From assembly GCA_039619475.1 (NCBI GenBank), contig CM077115.1, positions 307,906,734 to 307,970,733 of the forward strand: a stretch of DNA of 64,000 nucleotides, written 5' to 3'. The notes beneath the pieces are model-generated. The model was not told the DNA's origin. It saw only the letters and a program-made list of their open reading frames with translations, and did no database searches. A program made the translations under genes and the position numbers. Position 1 is the stretch's first letter. Each line of letters opens with the position of its first letter. The DNA is from Icerya purchasi. Lineage: Eukaryota > Arthropoda > Insecta > Hemiptera > Monophlebidae. This document shows, piece after piece, positions 43,601 to 47,858 of the stretch.

Positions 43601-44947
43601 AACTGTATATCTACCAAAAAGTGAACGGAACTTCGTTCCTACCGGGTGTCCCCCTCTAGACACCTCTTTTCTTTTTTTGGTCAGTTATATAATGTATATG
43701 TATATTTTTTTTTATATTAATTAACTTATTTCATTGAAGCATCGATTTTTACATATCATTATAAATATATTTTTTAACTTTACTATTAATAAGCACTAAT
43801 TGGGGCGAATCACTCCAAAATGTGTAGAGCATTCTTTAAAATTTGAATTTTGTGAATTTGGTAAATATGTATATTTTGTTGCATTTATTAAGATTTGTAC
43901 GAGTTAAATGTACTAAATTTTAAATGGCAATATGTACACTACTTGTCAATTCGATATTTTCATAGTTTAAAATAGAAACAAATGGTTTTTAGAAAACTAA
44001 AATAAAATGACATGTATAAACTGCAATTTCTCCACTGCCCATTTATTTGTAGTAATTTGTAACATTTTAATAATAGTTCTAAAATCTAGTTTCATAAATG
44101 AAGATTAAATGACCCATTGAGAATTAAATGAAAAAATAAAGTATGATGATAGTCTGTAGGTAGTGCAGAAACTCGTCAGATCATAGTTATTCCTTTTTGG
44201 CCTTTGTATCTGATGACGCCGTTTTAGCAGGTTTCACTTTTTTATTACATTCCGGTTTTTAAGCAGTTGACTTACAGTACCGCGACTAAAGAAATTTCAC
44301 TTCAAAAAAAATTCTACGCGATATAGATGTTTCATTGTTCTTAGTTGCAAAATAACTATAAATGAATTATGAAGAATTGTATTTTTAATAATTATAAATA
44401 TGTTACGGTAAATGAACAGTCAATTTCTCTGTTCGCTTACATAATACATATGTAAGTATATCTTTTTTATAATAATTAGCTTATTTTATTTAAATATCAA
44501 TTTTTGCGCGTCATTATAAACATTTTTTAACTTTAACTTTACTATCCTGTTGTTGTTCGGACGAAAACAGATATTAAATTTATTTTTTTTTTTTCAAAAC
44601 AGGCCAAAAGTTTTTGCTTTTCAATCTAAAACAAAAGTTAACCTTTATTTATAACATTCACGTACTAATTAAAGTAGTCTAGTGAAATCTTAATTAAAAT
44701 AATTTCAAACATAGTTGTGACTAGTTGTTATGCGGTGCGAAAAAAGTGTTGCTTTATTTATTGTCCACAATATCATAGTACGCTTTATTCGGACATTCCA
44801 AATATATTTTTCTGATCTTTTAAAACTACTACAGTGGACTTACTAAAATACGTTTGTAAAATTAGCAATTATAAAATTTGTGTGAATAGTATGTAATGAT
44901 TTATTTTGTCCATATAGTTGTTTGAATTACTCGTGCTTTACATTAAG

Positions 44948-45000
<53 letters not shown>

Positions 45001-46224
45001 AATTTCATAGTTAACGTAAACTTATTTCTCTTATTCGTCGAATTAATTTGAAGTAAAAACAAAATCTAGCAAATATACGATTTTCAAACTGACCAGTAAG
45101 AAATTAATTTCTAAAAAATTACCCAATTAACTTATTCGATAGAAGTACGTTGTCCTCCTTTATCGTTAGTTTCTTAAACAAAATCTCTAAATAAAAAAAT
45201 TAAGAAAACAGACATTCGCTGTACAAACTAAAAAATTTTGAGATTCGAATTTTTCGATTATGTACTGCGCCAGTCACATTTTAATTATACAGTAATTACC
45301 GAGAGTAGTACAAATTCTAAATCAGACATATCAACTGTTGATCAAAAAAGAAAATATCTAACAACTACTCAAAAATAAAATCTTAAATTATACACTTGTT
45401 TAATTAAAAAGAAACGGTTAAAAATAAAAATTTTATACTATCATATGTTACCAGAATACACTACTGAGAAATAAAAATTACTCAAATACGGGGGGGGGGG
45501 AAGTTAACCGCATAATAGTTTTTTTTTTTACTCATCATGCCTTAATTATTCTTTATTTATATACTTTAATCAATTTTTAATGAAGCCATAAATATTAAAT
45601 ATGTATGTAATACATAGATTTTATATTATGGAGGAAAAGCTTCTACAGAAGCTTAACATATTAACAATTATTTATGCTTTTTTTTTTTTTTTATCCGTAA
45701 TATTAATTAGTCTTTATAGTTTGTAATTGTATTTTCATAAAAAAGAATGGCGATGTTAAATGCTGTCAAAAAGTCCCGGCTGGCAAAAACATCAGAAATA
45801 AATTATATGTAGTATTTTAAAAAATATATCATCTCAAACAGAAATATGTCTATCTTTTATTATAGATTACAAATGTCGATTTATGTAGAGGATACATGAA
45901 CACGAATTAATCATTTTTTTTCATATATTCGCTTTTATGAGTGATGAAAATGTAATGTATTTTGGTTACGTTCTAGCCTCCGCCTTCCTAGAATTAAATC
46001 AGACATCAGACAGTGATGATGACGATGACGAAGATGACGACGAAGATGATGATGATGATGATGAAGACGGTGATGAACAAGATGAAGATATGGAAGCGGA
46101 AAATAATAACGTGGAAGACGGTATCTTAGGATTTCGAAACAGCAGATCGCTTAACGCGTTACTGGAAAATATAATACACGGAGATGACAGTAGTCAAGAT
46201 GATGATCCCGATTATAGTGCTTAA
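1653..46224 (+). CDS. mahj: DCAF1/VprBP orthologue (mahjong), partial at 5' end, 23 exons
   Basis: DCAF1 is the substrate receptor that docks on DDB1 in CUL4 ubiquitin ligases; in flies mahjong acts in cell competition with Lgl. The 23 exons listed separately join in phase with GT-AG introns into about 1,232 residues. The helical-repeat region runs to about residue 605 ([47 protein letters not shown]). A LisH motif follows at about 617-650 (QLLQIIYEHLLKHGLHGSA). A linker ends in CKNPIVTCPPF, then a WD40-type domain at about 760-1126 carries STWRKPLSALWG and GVFHPNGLE, and an Asp/Glu-rich tail closes the protein. Human DCAF1 is about 1,500 residues, so roughly 300 N-terminal residues lie upstream. 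The first of the two WDxR motifs reads FDVT. No frameshift or stop is seen in the exons. Confidence 0.95.
1785..2307. other. mahj intron, no element recognised
   Basis: AT-rich with poly(T) tracts at 2027-2050 and 2118-2130. No gene or repeat was recognised. Confidence 0.5.
2308..2525 (+). CDS. mahj: mahj exon b
   Basis: Contains SSWAEMENLVFSN and ILKYLSPMGEYQE, the conserved block just before the DCAF1 helical region. The acceptor at 2306-2307 starts the exon with GT, completing a Gly codon with the previous exon. The donor is GTAAAA at 2526. Confidence 0.85.
2526..3602. other. mahj intron, no element recognised
   Basis: Unremarkable AT-rich sequence; no coding or repeat signal was found. 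Confidence 0.5.
3603..3770 (+). CDS. mahj: mahj exon c
   Basis: Codes for FLSHIVEKNALHLVLEL and [17 protein letters not shown], strongly like vertebrate DCAF1. The acceptor is ttttcag and the donor GTAATT at 3771. It is 56 codons in phase 0. Confidence 0.93.
3871..4004 (+). CDS. mahj: mahj exon d
   Basis: Codes for LLNIPRLGIAATGVSICLF and HCEDAMERICLLPS, a highly conserved DCAF1 segment. The acceptor is tttatag at 3869-3870. The exon leaves in phase 2 at donor GTAATG. Confidence 0.92.
4005..5199. repeat. mahj intron with a C-rich run
   Basis: A C-rich homopolymer, 4050-4066, broken by one G, sits close to the donor. Poly(A) and poly(T) tracts lie at 4170-4197 and 4940-4955. No gene or mobile element was recognised. 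Confidence 0.5.
5200..5338 (+). CDS. mahj: mahj exon e
   Basis: Codes for [20 protein letters not shown] and FDAQDGLRRLFNV, among the best conserved stretches of DCAF1. The acceptor is tctttctag at 5198-5199 and the donor GTAGGG at 5339. Confidence 0.94.
5339..5713. other. mahj intron, no element recognised
   Basis: Short AT-rich intron with nothing notable. Confidence 0.5.
5714..5920 (+). CDS. mahj: mahj exon f
   Basis: Codes for RQILRHVCNALKKYLEAHLY and the following variable part, matching the conserved cysteine-alanine-leucine-lysine helix of DCAF1. It is 69 codons in phase 0, donor GTTAAT. Confidence 0.92.
5921..6809. other. Start of a 6.3-kb mahj intron, no element recognised
   Basis: AT-rich, with a poly(T) run at 6286-6303. 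A short GC-richer patch at 6464-6512 was not identified. Confidence 0.4.
6810..7590. repeat. Diverged tandem array, about 325-bp unit built of about 165-bp halves
   Basis: 6816-7135 and 7140-7465 align along their length: both contain the phrase ccctaaatatcagaattt, then a 'gagacctc'-like segment, then ggctgtggaattttttaaaa. Within each unit the phrase 'ctgtggaattttttt' recurs about 165 bases apart, so the array is about 4.5 monomers of an older, diverged satellite-like repeat. A last partial unit seems to reach 7590. No reading frame is conserved across units. Confidence 0.75.
7693..7722. repeat. Alternating GC purine-pyrimidine tract
   Basis: An uninterrupted run of CG/CA/TG-type alternation (gcgcgcacgcgcgcgcg) in an otherwise AT-rich intron; a low-complexity microsatellite. 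Confidence 0.7.
8165..8330 (-). mobile_element. Possible tRNA-derived SINE fragment
   Basis: On the minus strand a tRNA-like 3' half is visible, with a B-box-like ccagttctaatcctg, and the copy ends in a long A tract (poly-T on + at 8169-8190). The A box is poor. It might be a chance resemblance. Confidence 0.35.
8768..9400 (+). mobile_element. LINE fragment: RNase H and C-terminal region, decayed
   Basis: On the plus strand the reading VVILKWIPSHCSIKGSEIVD matches the last RNase H motif of I/Jockey-group LINEs (WIPSHxGIxGNExAD). Further on, SWFKEVNNFKRDYIVTITR matches the segment that precedes the C-terminal zinc knuckle. Frames are broken and no RT remains. It lies in the same intron as, and opposite in strand to, the Jockey-like element at 9700-11715, so it is a separate insertion. 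Confidence 0.65.
9856..10074 (-). pseudogene. LINE C-terminal zinc-knuckle segment
   Basis: A 72-codon frame with NRFRTEHGRCRKIMKRYGF and then C-x-C-x8-H-x4-C-type spacing (CDCGEMEQTMHHILKEC). It is the carboxy end of the same LINE polyprotein, cut off from the rest by the TAG at about 10081. Confidence 0.75.
10081..10728 (-). pseudogene. LINE post-RT (thumb/connection) ORF
   Basis: A 215-codon frame continuing the RT after the frameshift. It contains KYLGVTLDRQLTYRKHI and YAAPVW, the usual segment after the palm in Jockey-group LINEs. It ends at a TAG where the downstream frame TRLNRFRTEHGRC resumes without a shift, so the stop looks like a point mutation. Confidence 0.8.
10733..11680 (-). 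pseudogene. LINE reverse transcriptase domain ORF
   Basis: An open frame of 315 codons covers RT motifs 1-5, including the catalytic FIYADD and the first catalytic Asp in VDLSAAYDTIW. It stops just after the RT palm in VLSFK, because of a one-base shift relative to the frame that continues at 10728. The minus-strand bases there also read FHLNNRMAKN in the other frame, which is the expected continuation. A functional protein is unlikely from this copy. Confidence 0.85.
11716..12264. other. mahj intron end, no element recognised
   Basis: AT-rich, with a short (TA)n at 12217-12238 before the acceptor at 12263-12264. Confidence 0.5.
12265..12431 (+). CDS. mahj: mahj exon g
   Basis: Codes for LRENLNIVANYLCINSNW and LLELGGITLMLKIIALAYEW, matching the DCAF1 helical repeats. 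It follows a 6.3-kb intron in phase 0 and leaves in phase 2 (donor GTAATT). Confidence 0.9.
12432..13285. other. mahj intron, no element recognised
   Basis: AT-rich; no gene or repeat was recognised. Confidence 0.5.
13286..13508 (+). CDS. mahj: mahj exon h
   Basis: Codes for RAETVRSALDVISICAVMTK and EVQKAALNVLITCSCAP, clear DCAF1 helical repeats. The tatag acceptor at 13284-13285 is required by the phase; the AG five bases later (13289-13290) would break it. Confidence 0.92.
13612..13743 (+). CDS. mahj: mahj exon i
   Basis: The 44 codons end in IRKVWDCIRNNNGIM, the DCAF1 motif before VLL/VLM. The acceptor is ttttag at 13610-13611 and the donor GTAAGT. The open frame starting at 13335 runs through the 103-bp intron before this exon, but in a different frame. 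Confidence 0.92.
13744..14430. other. mahj intron, no element recognised
   Basis: AT-rich; poly(T) at 13998-14010 and poly(A) at 14398-14417. Nothing else was recognised. Confidence 0.4.
14440..14745 (+). mobile_element. Decayed mariner transposase fragment (DNA-binding part)
   Basis: In broken frames the plus strand reads RNWKKEFEQRRMTMNNKPHHG, then NITDIRRLIASIHDALGF. Both match the helix-turn-helix and linker of mariner transposases (WxxEFEQGRxxxxDxxRSGRP; IHxxLG). No catalytic domain or terminal repeats were seen. It is a separate family from the other mariners in the window. Confidence 0.5.
15015..15168 (+). CDS. mahj: mahj exon j
   Basis: Codes for [37 protein letters not shown] and ISKLPFF, nearly identical to vertebrate DCAF1. 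It leaves in phase 1 at GTAATT. Confidence 0.95.
15291..15430 (+). CDS. mahj: mahj exon k
   Basis: Codes for KYSLELIERVSGKSTG and ends in TNIHR, just before the LisH exon. The donor is GTAAGT at 15431; the following intron is about 12.4 kb. Confidence 0.92.
15431..16235. other. Start of the 12.4-kb mahj intron, no element recognised
   Basis: Includes a moderately GC-rich patch at 15500-15900 that was not identified. No reading frame of note. Confidence 0.4.
16236..16855 (+). mobile_element. DUF4817-type DNA transposon relic, internally deleted
   Basis: MAAEKVRVSYSIPECVCLLR at 16345 onward, then RIPTRQVILHLG, matches the DUF4817 helix-turn-helix found at the N terminus of many arthropod mariner/Tc-like transposases. 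After a deletion, VLKDKVFHIKPRDIL and a degenerate tail match the end of the same transposase class. The terminal repeats look degraded: 'taccgcttgaaataactccgac' on the left resembles the reverse complement of 'tcggacaacaacttatgccgcacc' on the right (16822-16846). Confidence 0.55.
17090..17655 (-). mobile_element. Decayed mariner transposase fragment (catalytic part)
   Basis: Minus-strand reading shows HDNAPAYTASLIQQFVVKRN with the second catalytic Asp, then PPYSPVMAPCDFFVFPK with the third, then KPIKGRFF and the C-terminal helix. Several frameshifts and stops separate the blocks. The spacing is that of a mariner DD34D transposase. The N-terminal half is missing. Confidence 0.7.
17690..18060 (-). 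mobile_element. RTE-type LINE C-terminal tail
   Basis: On the minus strand, KHPLRRPRIQWADEI then NWREEAQDRSVWKKRGEAF and VLQWTDNG match the conserved end of RTE-class LINE polyproteins (GRPxxRWxDDI ... AQDRxxWRxxGEAYVQQWT). Only the tail is present, as is usual for 5'-truncated copies. Confidence 0.75.
18061..18726. other. Intronic stretch, no gene
   Basis: This may hold 3' sequence of the R1-like LINE that continues beyond the mariner, but no marker proves it. Poly(T) runs occur at 18082-18092 and 18480-18490. Confidence 0.3.
18727..19643 (+). mobile_element. mariner element, 917-bp deletion derivative with intact TIRs
   Basis: Inverted terminal repeats of about 29 bp (cgagggtggttcaaatataa at the left, reverse complement starting ctagggtggttcaaatataa at the right) are nearly identical, and TA dinucleotides flank both ends (18725-18726, 19644-19645), as expected for a mariner target duplication. 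Full mariners are about 1.3 kb, so about 350 bp are missing from inside. Close TIR identity and an open frame suggest a young copy. Confidence 0.93.
18881..19570 (+). CDS. Truncated mariner transposase, DNA-binding domain without first two catalytic Asp
   Basis: The 229-codon open frame starts at an ATG. Residues 1-125 hold the two helix-turn-helix domains (SVEIYRKLREQFGDECLSKT, YEWCCAFRKGRE). The catalytic core is deleted in frame near residues 134-137: the text jumps from LLNFEQK to FTARLTMETLAELGW, so the segments with the first Asp and with HDNARPH are gone. The third catalytic residue is kept (YSPDLSPCDYYLF, Asp166). Normal length is about 345. If expressed it could bind TIRs but could not cut; whether it is expressed is unknown. 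Confidence 0.85.
   Translation: MSEKEVPVSVAQRIIIRFLVKDDVKSVEIYRKLREQFGDECLSKTQVYEWCCAFRKGREVVSNIPHARRPKTSITDEHVKAIEQLILADRRVRVRDMTDELGISIASIETIIHDRLGYRKIAARWVLRLLNFEQKFTARLTMETLAELGWETLEHPPYSPDLSPCDYYLFGPLKEALGGQRFDSNDEVESFVRKWLCDKPRDFYEKGIKKLPERWKKCVACEGGYLEKL
19646..21560 (-). mobile_element. R1-like LINE, decayed RT and C-terminal knuckle
   Basis: On the minus strand, order 5' to 3': LKNSKAVGSDKIANKLL (about 21340-21270), RT motifs YKPICLLDAFGKIYEKLLKH and VDIMGAFDNCWHP in the frame 20801-21199, then GCSQGSVLGPLL and YAYADDLLLI at about 20790-20660, the post-RT frame at 20271-20483 (EYFKYLDIMIDNKLTFNYHL), then LLMGHDKFGEYLYRFK and the knuckle CPCGEIESAEHVLFHC at about 19790-19700. Several stops and shifts are present. 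No RNase H is seen, which fits R1/LOA-type elements. The mariner TA target abuts its 3' side. Confidence 0.8.
20801..21199 (-). pseudogene. R1-like LINE reverse transcriptase fragment
   Basis: A 132-codon frame with LHKLGKNPNNIKSYKPICLL and the motif A block TVDIMGAFDNCWHPAAL. The palm motif B and YADD lie just downstream, at 20660-20790, in another frame, so the domain is split by mutation. Confidence 0.75.
21561..21930. other. Unidentified GC-richer segment between two LINEs
   Basis: 21560-21700 is clearly richer in G+C than its surroundings (cgtacgttccacgcagccct). Minus-strand frame 21544-21807 is open for 87 codons but resembles nothing I recognise. It may be the end of another transposon. 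Confidence 0.35.
22570..22660. repeat. Long poly(T) followed by poly(A)
   Basis: T-run at about 22581-22612 and A-run at 22636-22650 inside the LINE RT region; a probable simple-sequence expansion or the edge of a small insertion. Confidence 0.5.
24380..24510. repeat. Inverted repeat with 13-bp perfect arms
   Basis: gctgcatcggact occurs at about 24390-24405 and its reverse complement agtccgatgcagc at about 24476-24489, with similar flanks, separated by about 70 bp. It lies between the LINE ORF1 and endonuclease. It could be a small hairpin element or part of the LINE. Confidence 0.5.
25590..26320 (-). mobile_element. mariner deletion derivative inserted in LINE ORF1
   Basis: Terminal inverted repeats: left cgagggacgatgaataagta, right end reverse complement cgaaggaggatcaataagtt, flanked by TA at 25588-25589 and 26321-26322. 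Minus-strand coding remnants, in broken frames: FLWVKNHNPTEIHRQICEVY, RPSTSYTDTSVKRVETFILS, then HLRTALGGERFANDEVKNFV. The catalytic centre is lost. It is 731 bp, a different mariner family from the one at 18727. Confidence 0.8.
26558..26672. repeat. ATT/ATC-rich microsatellite
   Basis: A run of tat/tta triplets, interrupted by cac and atc units. Confidence 0.7.
26690..26765 (+). mobile_element. tRNA-like SINE head
   Basis: A tRNA-like pol III promoter is seen: A-box-like gatagccttgattattaag and B-box-like aagttcgattctc about 35 bases later. It does not fold as a complete tRNA with an acceptor stem that I can find, so a SINE head is more likely than a tRNA gene. Confidence 0.45.
26766..27810. 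other. End of the 12.4-kb mahj intron, no element recognised
   Basis: AT-rich. The open frame at 26817-27005 looks like chance; a short GC-richer patch at 26905-26935 is unexplained. Confidence 0.4.
27811..27993 (+). CDS. mahj: mahj exon l (LisH motif)
   Basis: Codes for ANVVAQTKIQFNEKQLLQII then YEHLLKHGLHGSANYLLREA, the DCAF1 LisH dimerisation motif. It is 61 codons in phase 0. The acceptor is tttacag at 27809-27810 and the donor GTAAAT. It joins directly to TNIHR of exon k, which defines the intron ends. Confidence 0.95.
27994..30063. other. mahj intron, no element recognised
   Basis: AT-rich, with a long poly(T) at 28873-28897 that follows a GC-richer 90-bp patch (28770-28870, perhaps an old SINE), and T-runs at 29514-29540. 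No coding signal. Confidence 0.4.
30064..30218 (+). CDS. mahj: mahj exon m (Ser/Pro-rich linker)
   Basis: Codes for a low-complexity linker (STPASSSSPATPPINGLPIK) between LisH and the WD40 region, as in other DCAF1 proteins. The acceptor is taatag at 30062-30063. It leaves in phase 2. Confidence 0.85.
30399..30578 (+). CDS. mahj: mahj exon n
   Basis: Codes for ISLDSIVTEYLTNQHALC and KNPIVTCPPFDLL, a DCAF1 signature. The donor is GTAATA at 30579. Reading on without splicing meets TAA after Gln. Confidence 0.92.
30579..31111. other. mahj intron, no element recognised
   Basis: AT-rich with T-runs at 30737-30750 and 30770-30788. Confidence 0.5.
31112..31292 (+). CDS. mahj: mahj exon o (start of WD40 region)
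   Basis: Codes for PHKCPEFKP, FAVRHAKG, LDEHLIHSRFCPVKTFR and DDGYFSCCQYL, matching the DCAF1 segment that opens the beta-propeller. The donor is GTATGC. Confidence 0.92.
31586..31654 (+). CDS. mahj: mahj exon p
   Basis: A small 23-codon exon (NDRQLVVGTYNGDIKILNI), a propeller strand matching LGTCTGQLKLYN-type sequence in DCAF1. It is too short to be found by frame length and is defined by cag acceptor and GTAAGT donor in phase 0. Confidence 0.9.
31846..31988 (+). CDS. mahj: mahj exon q
   Basis: Codes for CHESYIANIALSSDSRLMVT and SSTWRKPLSALWGF, a conserved propeller blade. It leaves in phase 2 at GTAAGT. Confidence 0.93.
31989..33641. other. mahj intron with one possible SINE
   Basis: Mostly AT-rich. 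The 33110-33195 stretch is listed separately. A-rich run at 32338-32391. No reading frame of note. Confidence 0.45.
33110..33195 (+). mobile_element. tRNA-like SINE head
   Basis: gtcgcgatagctaaattgcc followed about 35 bases later by a B-box-like tgtgttcagatctatc. Its first 12 bases (gtcgcgatagct) match the SINE head at about 26698 (gtcgcgatagcc), which suggests one family. Confidence 0.45.
33642..33726 (+). CDS. mahj: mahj exon r
   Basis: Codes for SKFEDEEYFEFAHLSDRRLL and GTRPDSAV, matching DCAF1 propeller sequence. It is 28 codons; the donor is GTAAGT. Confidence 0.9.
33727..34462. other. mahj intron, no element recognised
   Basis: AT-rich sequence up to the left arm of the Penelope-like inverted repeat. 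Confidence 0.5.
34498..34529 (-). ncRNA. Hammerhead-ribozyme-like core, left arm
   Basis: Read on the minus strand: CTGATGA, then a perfect 6-bp stem GAACAG/CTGTTC with a 7-base loop, then GAAAC. This is the hammerhead core plus stem II. I could not place a convincing cleavage triplet and stem III, so activity is not claimed. Confidence 0.45.
34891..34917 (+). ncRNA. Hammerhead-like core, right arm, degenerate
   Basis: CTGATGA at 34891-34897 and CGAAAC at 34912-34917 are kept, but the stem II pairing seen in the left arm is mostly lost. It is probably a decayed copy. Confidence 0.35.
35487..35696 (+). CDS. mahj: mahj exon s (first WDxR position)
   Basis: Codes for IYDTETGKSILTLKPSKGNQ, DSLVLTDGVLFDVTSGKEIH and KFDKLNQCLNGVFHPNGLE. 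The DDB1-docking WDxR motif expected in GVLWDVR is here FDVT at 35610-35621. It is 70 codons in phase 0; the donor is GTAAGA. Confidence 0.95.
35990..36245 (-). mobile_element. tRNA-derived SINE, full copy
   Basis: On the minus strand it starts with a tRNA-like head (ggcagtgtggtagcctagtg as A box region, B box ggtcacgagttcgacac), continues with a body shared with 51755-51965, and ends in tttacttt-type repeats near 35995. The body includes 'ccgttaggcttagtacattg' and 'agagaaatctgg'. The second copy establishes that this is a dispersed family. Confidence 0.8.
36473..36671 (+). CDS. mahj: mahj exon t (second WDxR)
   Basis: Codes for IIANTEVWDVRTYHLLNTVS and ALDQCNIIFPKTGRVMYAL. The second WDxR motif (WDVR, 36494-36505) is intact. 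It leaves in phase 1 at GTAACG. Confidence 0.94.
36672..37451. repeat. mahj intron with (TA)n
   Basis: A (TA)n microsatellite at 36855-36880; otherwise unremarkable AT-rich sequence. Confidence 0.5.
37452..37609 (+). CDS. mahj: mahj exon u
   Basis: Codes for ATIDVKKPIYNLACNRFDTQ, IALVENFG and VKLYVVGRRKGENEDM, the last propeller strand (VCRLYEVGR in human). The donor is GTAATT. The open frame at 37484-37816 runs on into the intron. Confidence 0.93.
37610..38176. other. mahj intron, no element recognised
   Basis: AT-rich with T-runs before the acceptor; no gene or element was seen. Confidence 0.5.
38177..38249 (+). CDS. mahj: mahj exon v (acidic tail, first part)
   Basis: Codes for DVDDDDDDDDNSDDGSGSDD and SPSE. 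It is a 24-codon exon with a good ttgcag acceptor. The donor GTTATT at 38250 is weak; it is chosen because it keeps phase with the terminal exon. DCAF1 tails are acidic in all animals. Confidence 0.8.
38250..40370. other. Start of the 7.7-kb mahj intron, no element recognised
   Basis: AT-rich; long poly(T) at 38897-38919. Short chance frames only. Confidence 0.4.
40375..41000 (-). mobile_element. RTE-type LINE endonuclease fragment, strongly decayed
   Basis: Across broken minus-strand frames I read NNIAIVISKRIGDSVTYHYP, LSDRVVMLKLTTN, then QAYALMVVKDENEIEELLK, and upstream RKKDLK and GQQMV. These fit the APE endonuclease of RTE elements (GVGIIL..K......SDRLM.VKL ... QAYxPTxxxDExEIExFY). No other part of the element was found here. 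Confidence 0.5.
41001..42130. other. mahj intron stretch, no element recognised
   Basis: 41000-41350 is somewhat GC-richer and may be 5' sequence of the RTE copy. The rest is AT-rich. Confidence 0.35.
42131..43005. repeat. Dispersed repeat A, copy 1 (interrupted)
   Basis: Starts with the palindrome gggtggccaccc, then 'ccggaaattttgcataccg' and 'aaaacgg' phrases, and ends at gcgtggccatcg. The outer parts match the compact copy at 47859-48190, but about 540 bp of unrelated AT-rich sequence lies between them (about 42375-42890). The ends are imperfect inverted repeats (gtggccac), as in a small non-autonomous DNA element. Confidence 0.65.
43130..43790. repeat. GC-richer block with modules repeated at 44390-44545
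   Basis: 43165-43180 (acggtaaatgaacagt) and 43690-43790 reappear at 44405-44420 and 44440-44545. Between them lies a GC-richer stretch at 43200-43410 (tgtgtgcgcgcgttcgtgcg) and a hairpin 'ggtgtccccctctagacacc' at 43646-43665. It is probably part of a transposon end or 5' untranslated region; its coding potential is unclear. Confidence 0.5.
43495..43570. repeat. Tandem duplication of about 40 bp
   Basis: The phrase tttttgttttaatt followed by catacgggattt occurs twice in a row, the first copy with four extra bases (aatt). Confidence 0.75.
44390..44545. repeat. Second copy of the 43130-43790 module
   Basis: Shares acggtaaatgaacagt and the downstream phrase from 'cttatttta' to 'aacattttttaactttaact' with the first block, in direct orientation about 0.75-1.2 kb apart. 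Confidence 0.5.
44950..44997. repeat. (TA)n microsatellite, about 24 units
   Basis: Uninterrupted alternating AT tract in the last mahj intron. Confidence 0.9.
44998..45976. other. End of the last mahj intron
   Basis: AT-rich, with a poly(G) run at 45489-45500 and a poly(T) at 45680-45694. No element was recognised. Confidence 0.45.
45977..46224 (+). CDS. mahj: mahj terminal exon (acidic C-terminal tail)
   Basis: Codes for SAFLELNQTSDSDDDDDED, long Asp/Glu runs from GAT/GAC/GAA triplets, then LGFRNSRSLNALLENIIHGD and DDSSQDDDPDYSA before TAA. Two acceptors, at 45975-45976 and 45990-45991, both fit phase 1 and differ by five codons; the first is used here. The open frame begins upstream at 45937, but that part is intronic. 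Confidence 0.88.
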
Positions 46225-46354
46225 AGAAATAAGTAGTCGACTGTCCTCTTTGTTCACACTGATAAGCGATTCGTTTGTTTTTTTTCGTTTACTTATCTGT
46301 CTGCGAGCATAATAATTTAAATTAATTCTGAAATGCGGCACATCGGTGATTCCA

Positions 46355-46360
46355 AATAAA
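46355..46360 (+). promoter_or_regulatory. Possible mahj poly(A) signal
   Basis: AATAAA about 130 bases after the mahj stop. AATAAA-like words are frequent in this AT-rich DNA, so this is a candidate only. Confidence 0.35.
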
Positions 46361-47594
46361 ATTATCGCAATATAAGACTGTGGAGTACAAAAATATGTGA
46401 TCTTCATTTATATATTTTCACTCGGTATAATTAATGCAACAGCCGGTTTCTTATTTTTATCATTAAAAAAAGTTCTTTCGCTTTTTTTTTTTTTTTTTTT
46501 CGCTAATTATGTACTGGATATAAAATTTAAGGTGAATGATTCCCAGAATTTACTTCTTTTTAATGTTAATTTTAATACAGAGCCTTTCCGCCTTTGTTAC
46601 ATATCTAATGAAATAATTTGCGGACATTGAATTCAAGACTTGTACATAGATAATTGTAAACTGAAAACTTATGTTACTTTTTTTTTTTTTTTATTACTAT
46701 TATTACTATTGTTTTTAAAATATGAGTATAGTCGAATTTTAGTTTTAAGAGAGTTTAAAAAAATTTTACGTACAAATTAACAAAATTAAAATAAAAAAAA
46801 GAATGGAAATATATACTATTAATAATATTACGTAAAAATAATTAGAATAGCGAATAATAAAATTATGTATTTAATTTATAGTACATACATATTGAAAAGT
46901 ATATAGTTTTGTATAGTGTATTTAGACGGTTTTAGGAAAAAAATTCAAATTTAAACTATAAAACTCAGAAATACTAGAAACGGGAACTAAAAAAAAAAAA
47001 AAAATTAATCTTACTACAAAAATATTTTTCGTATTAAAAATTTGATAATTATTTCGATCATCCGATTAAATAGCGCTTACTGATGATTTATTAAATAATC
47101 AAAATAAAACAGTTCGTTAATAAGAATTCAGTTTTATTATATAATACGAGTTTATTATTGTACAAAAATAGAAAATGTTCAAACCTAAAAAGAGGGGGGG
47201 AAGGACTTAAAAATGTAATTTGACCTTATTTATCAATACGAAGTCAGTAATTATTGGCGAATTCGTTTAACGTAGTCTTCTAAACACTGTATAATAGATC
47301 AACTAGTCTTTTTTTTTTCTTTTTTTTTTTTTTTTTGTTTTGTTTTGTTTCTTTTCTTCCAAGATGAATAGGTGTCTAAGTTAATAATTTATTAAAAATG
47401 TTAAAAATCGATGAATAATAATTATGTAAGTTTAGTTCATGTATAATAGTAATAATGTTAATAATTGTATATATATTTTAACCTAAACGCATAATTTGTA
47501 TTTTACATTTTCCTTATTGAATAATTTTTGTACAGTCAACTGTTAAGATTTAGTTACTCTAATTTTTTTATTTATCCGTTAATTGTATATATAC

Positions 47595-47631
<37 letters not shown>

Positions 47632-47858
47632 TTAAATGTACTATAAAATAATAATAGACTAAAAATACATGATTGATATATTTCTTCGTTTCCTCTTTGA
47701 GTCGTCTTCATTGCTTGTGTTTTTCTCGTTTGATATCTGGTTACGTCAGAAATAAACATTTATTTTCATGCGTGCATTGTGTTTATTTGTACATACTTTT
47801 CAGTCGTTAAAAAATTTTTACATATTTTTCATATCTGTTATTGAAATGTTCATTCTCA
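46361..47858. other. Intergenic, simple repeats
   Basis: T-runs at 46482-46500, 46678-46692 and 47310-47336, and a (TACA)n/(TA)n microsatellite at 47586-47630. No gene was recognised; part may be mahj 3' untranslated sequence. Confidence 0.45.

Noticed and set aside
44950..44997. TA-rich tract as a promoter TATA region
   Set aside because: It is a plain microsatellite inside an intron with no gene starting nearby.
45937..45976. mahj-like open frame starting at ATG 45937 as a separate small acidic protein
   Set aside because: The acidic part is the in-phase continuation of the DCAF1 tail; the ATG lies before the acceptor in the intron.
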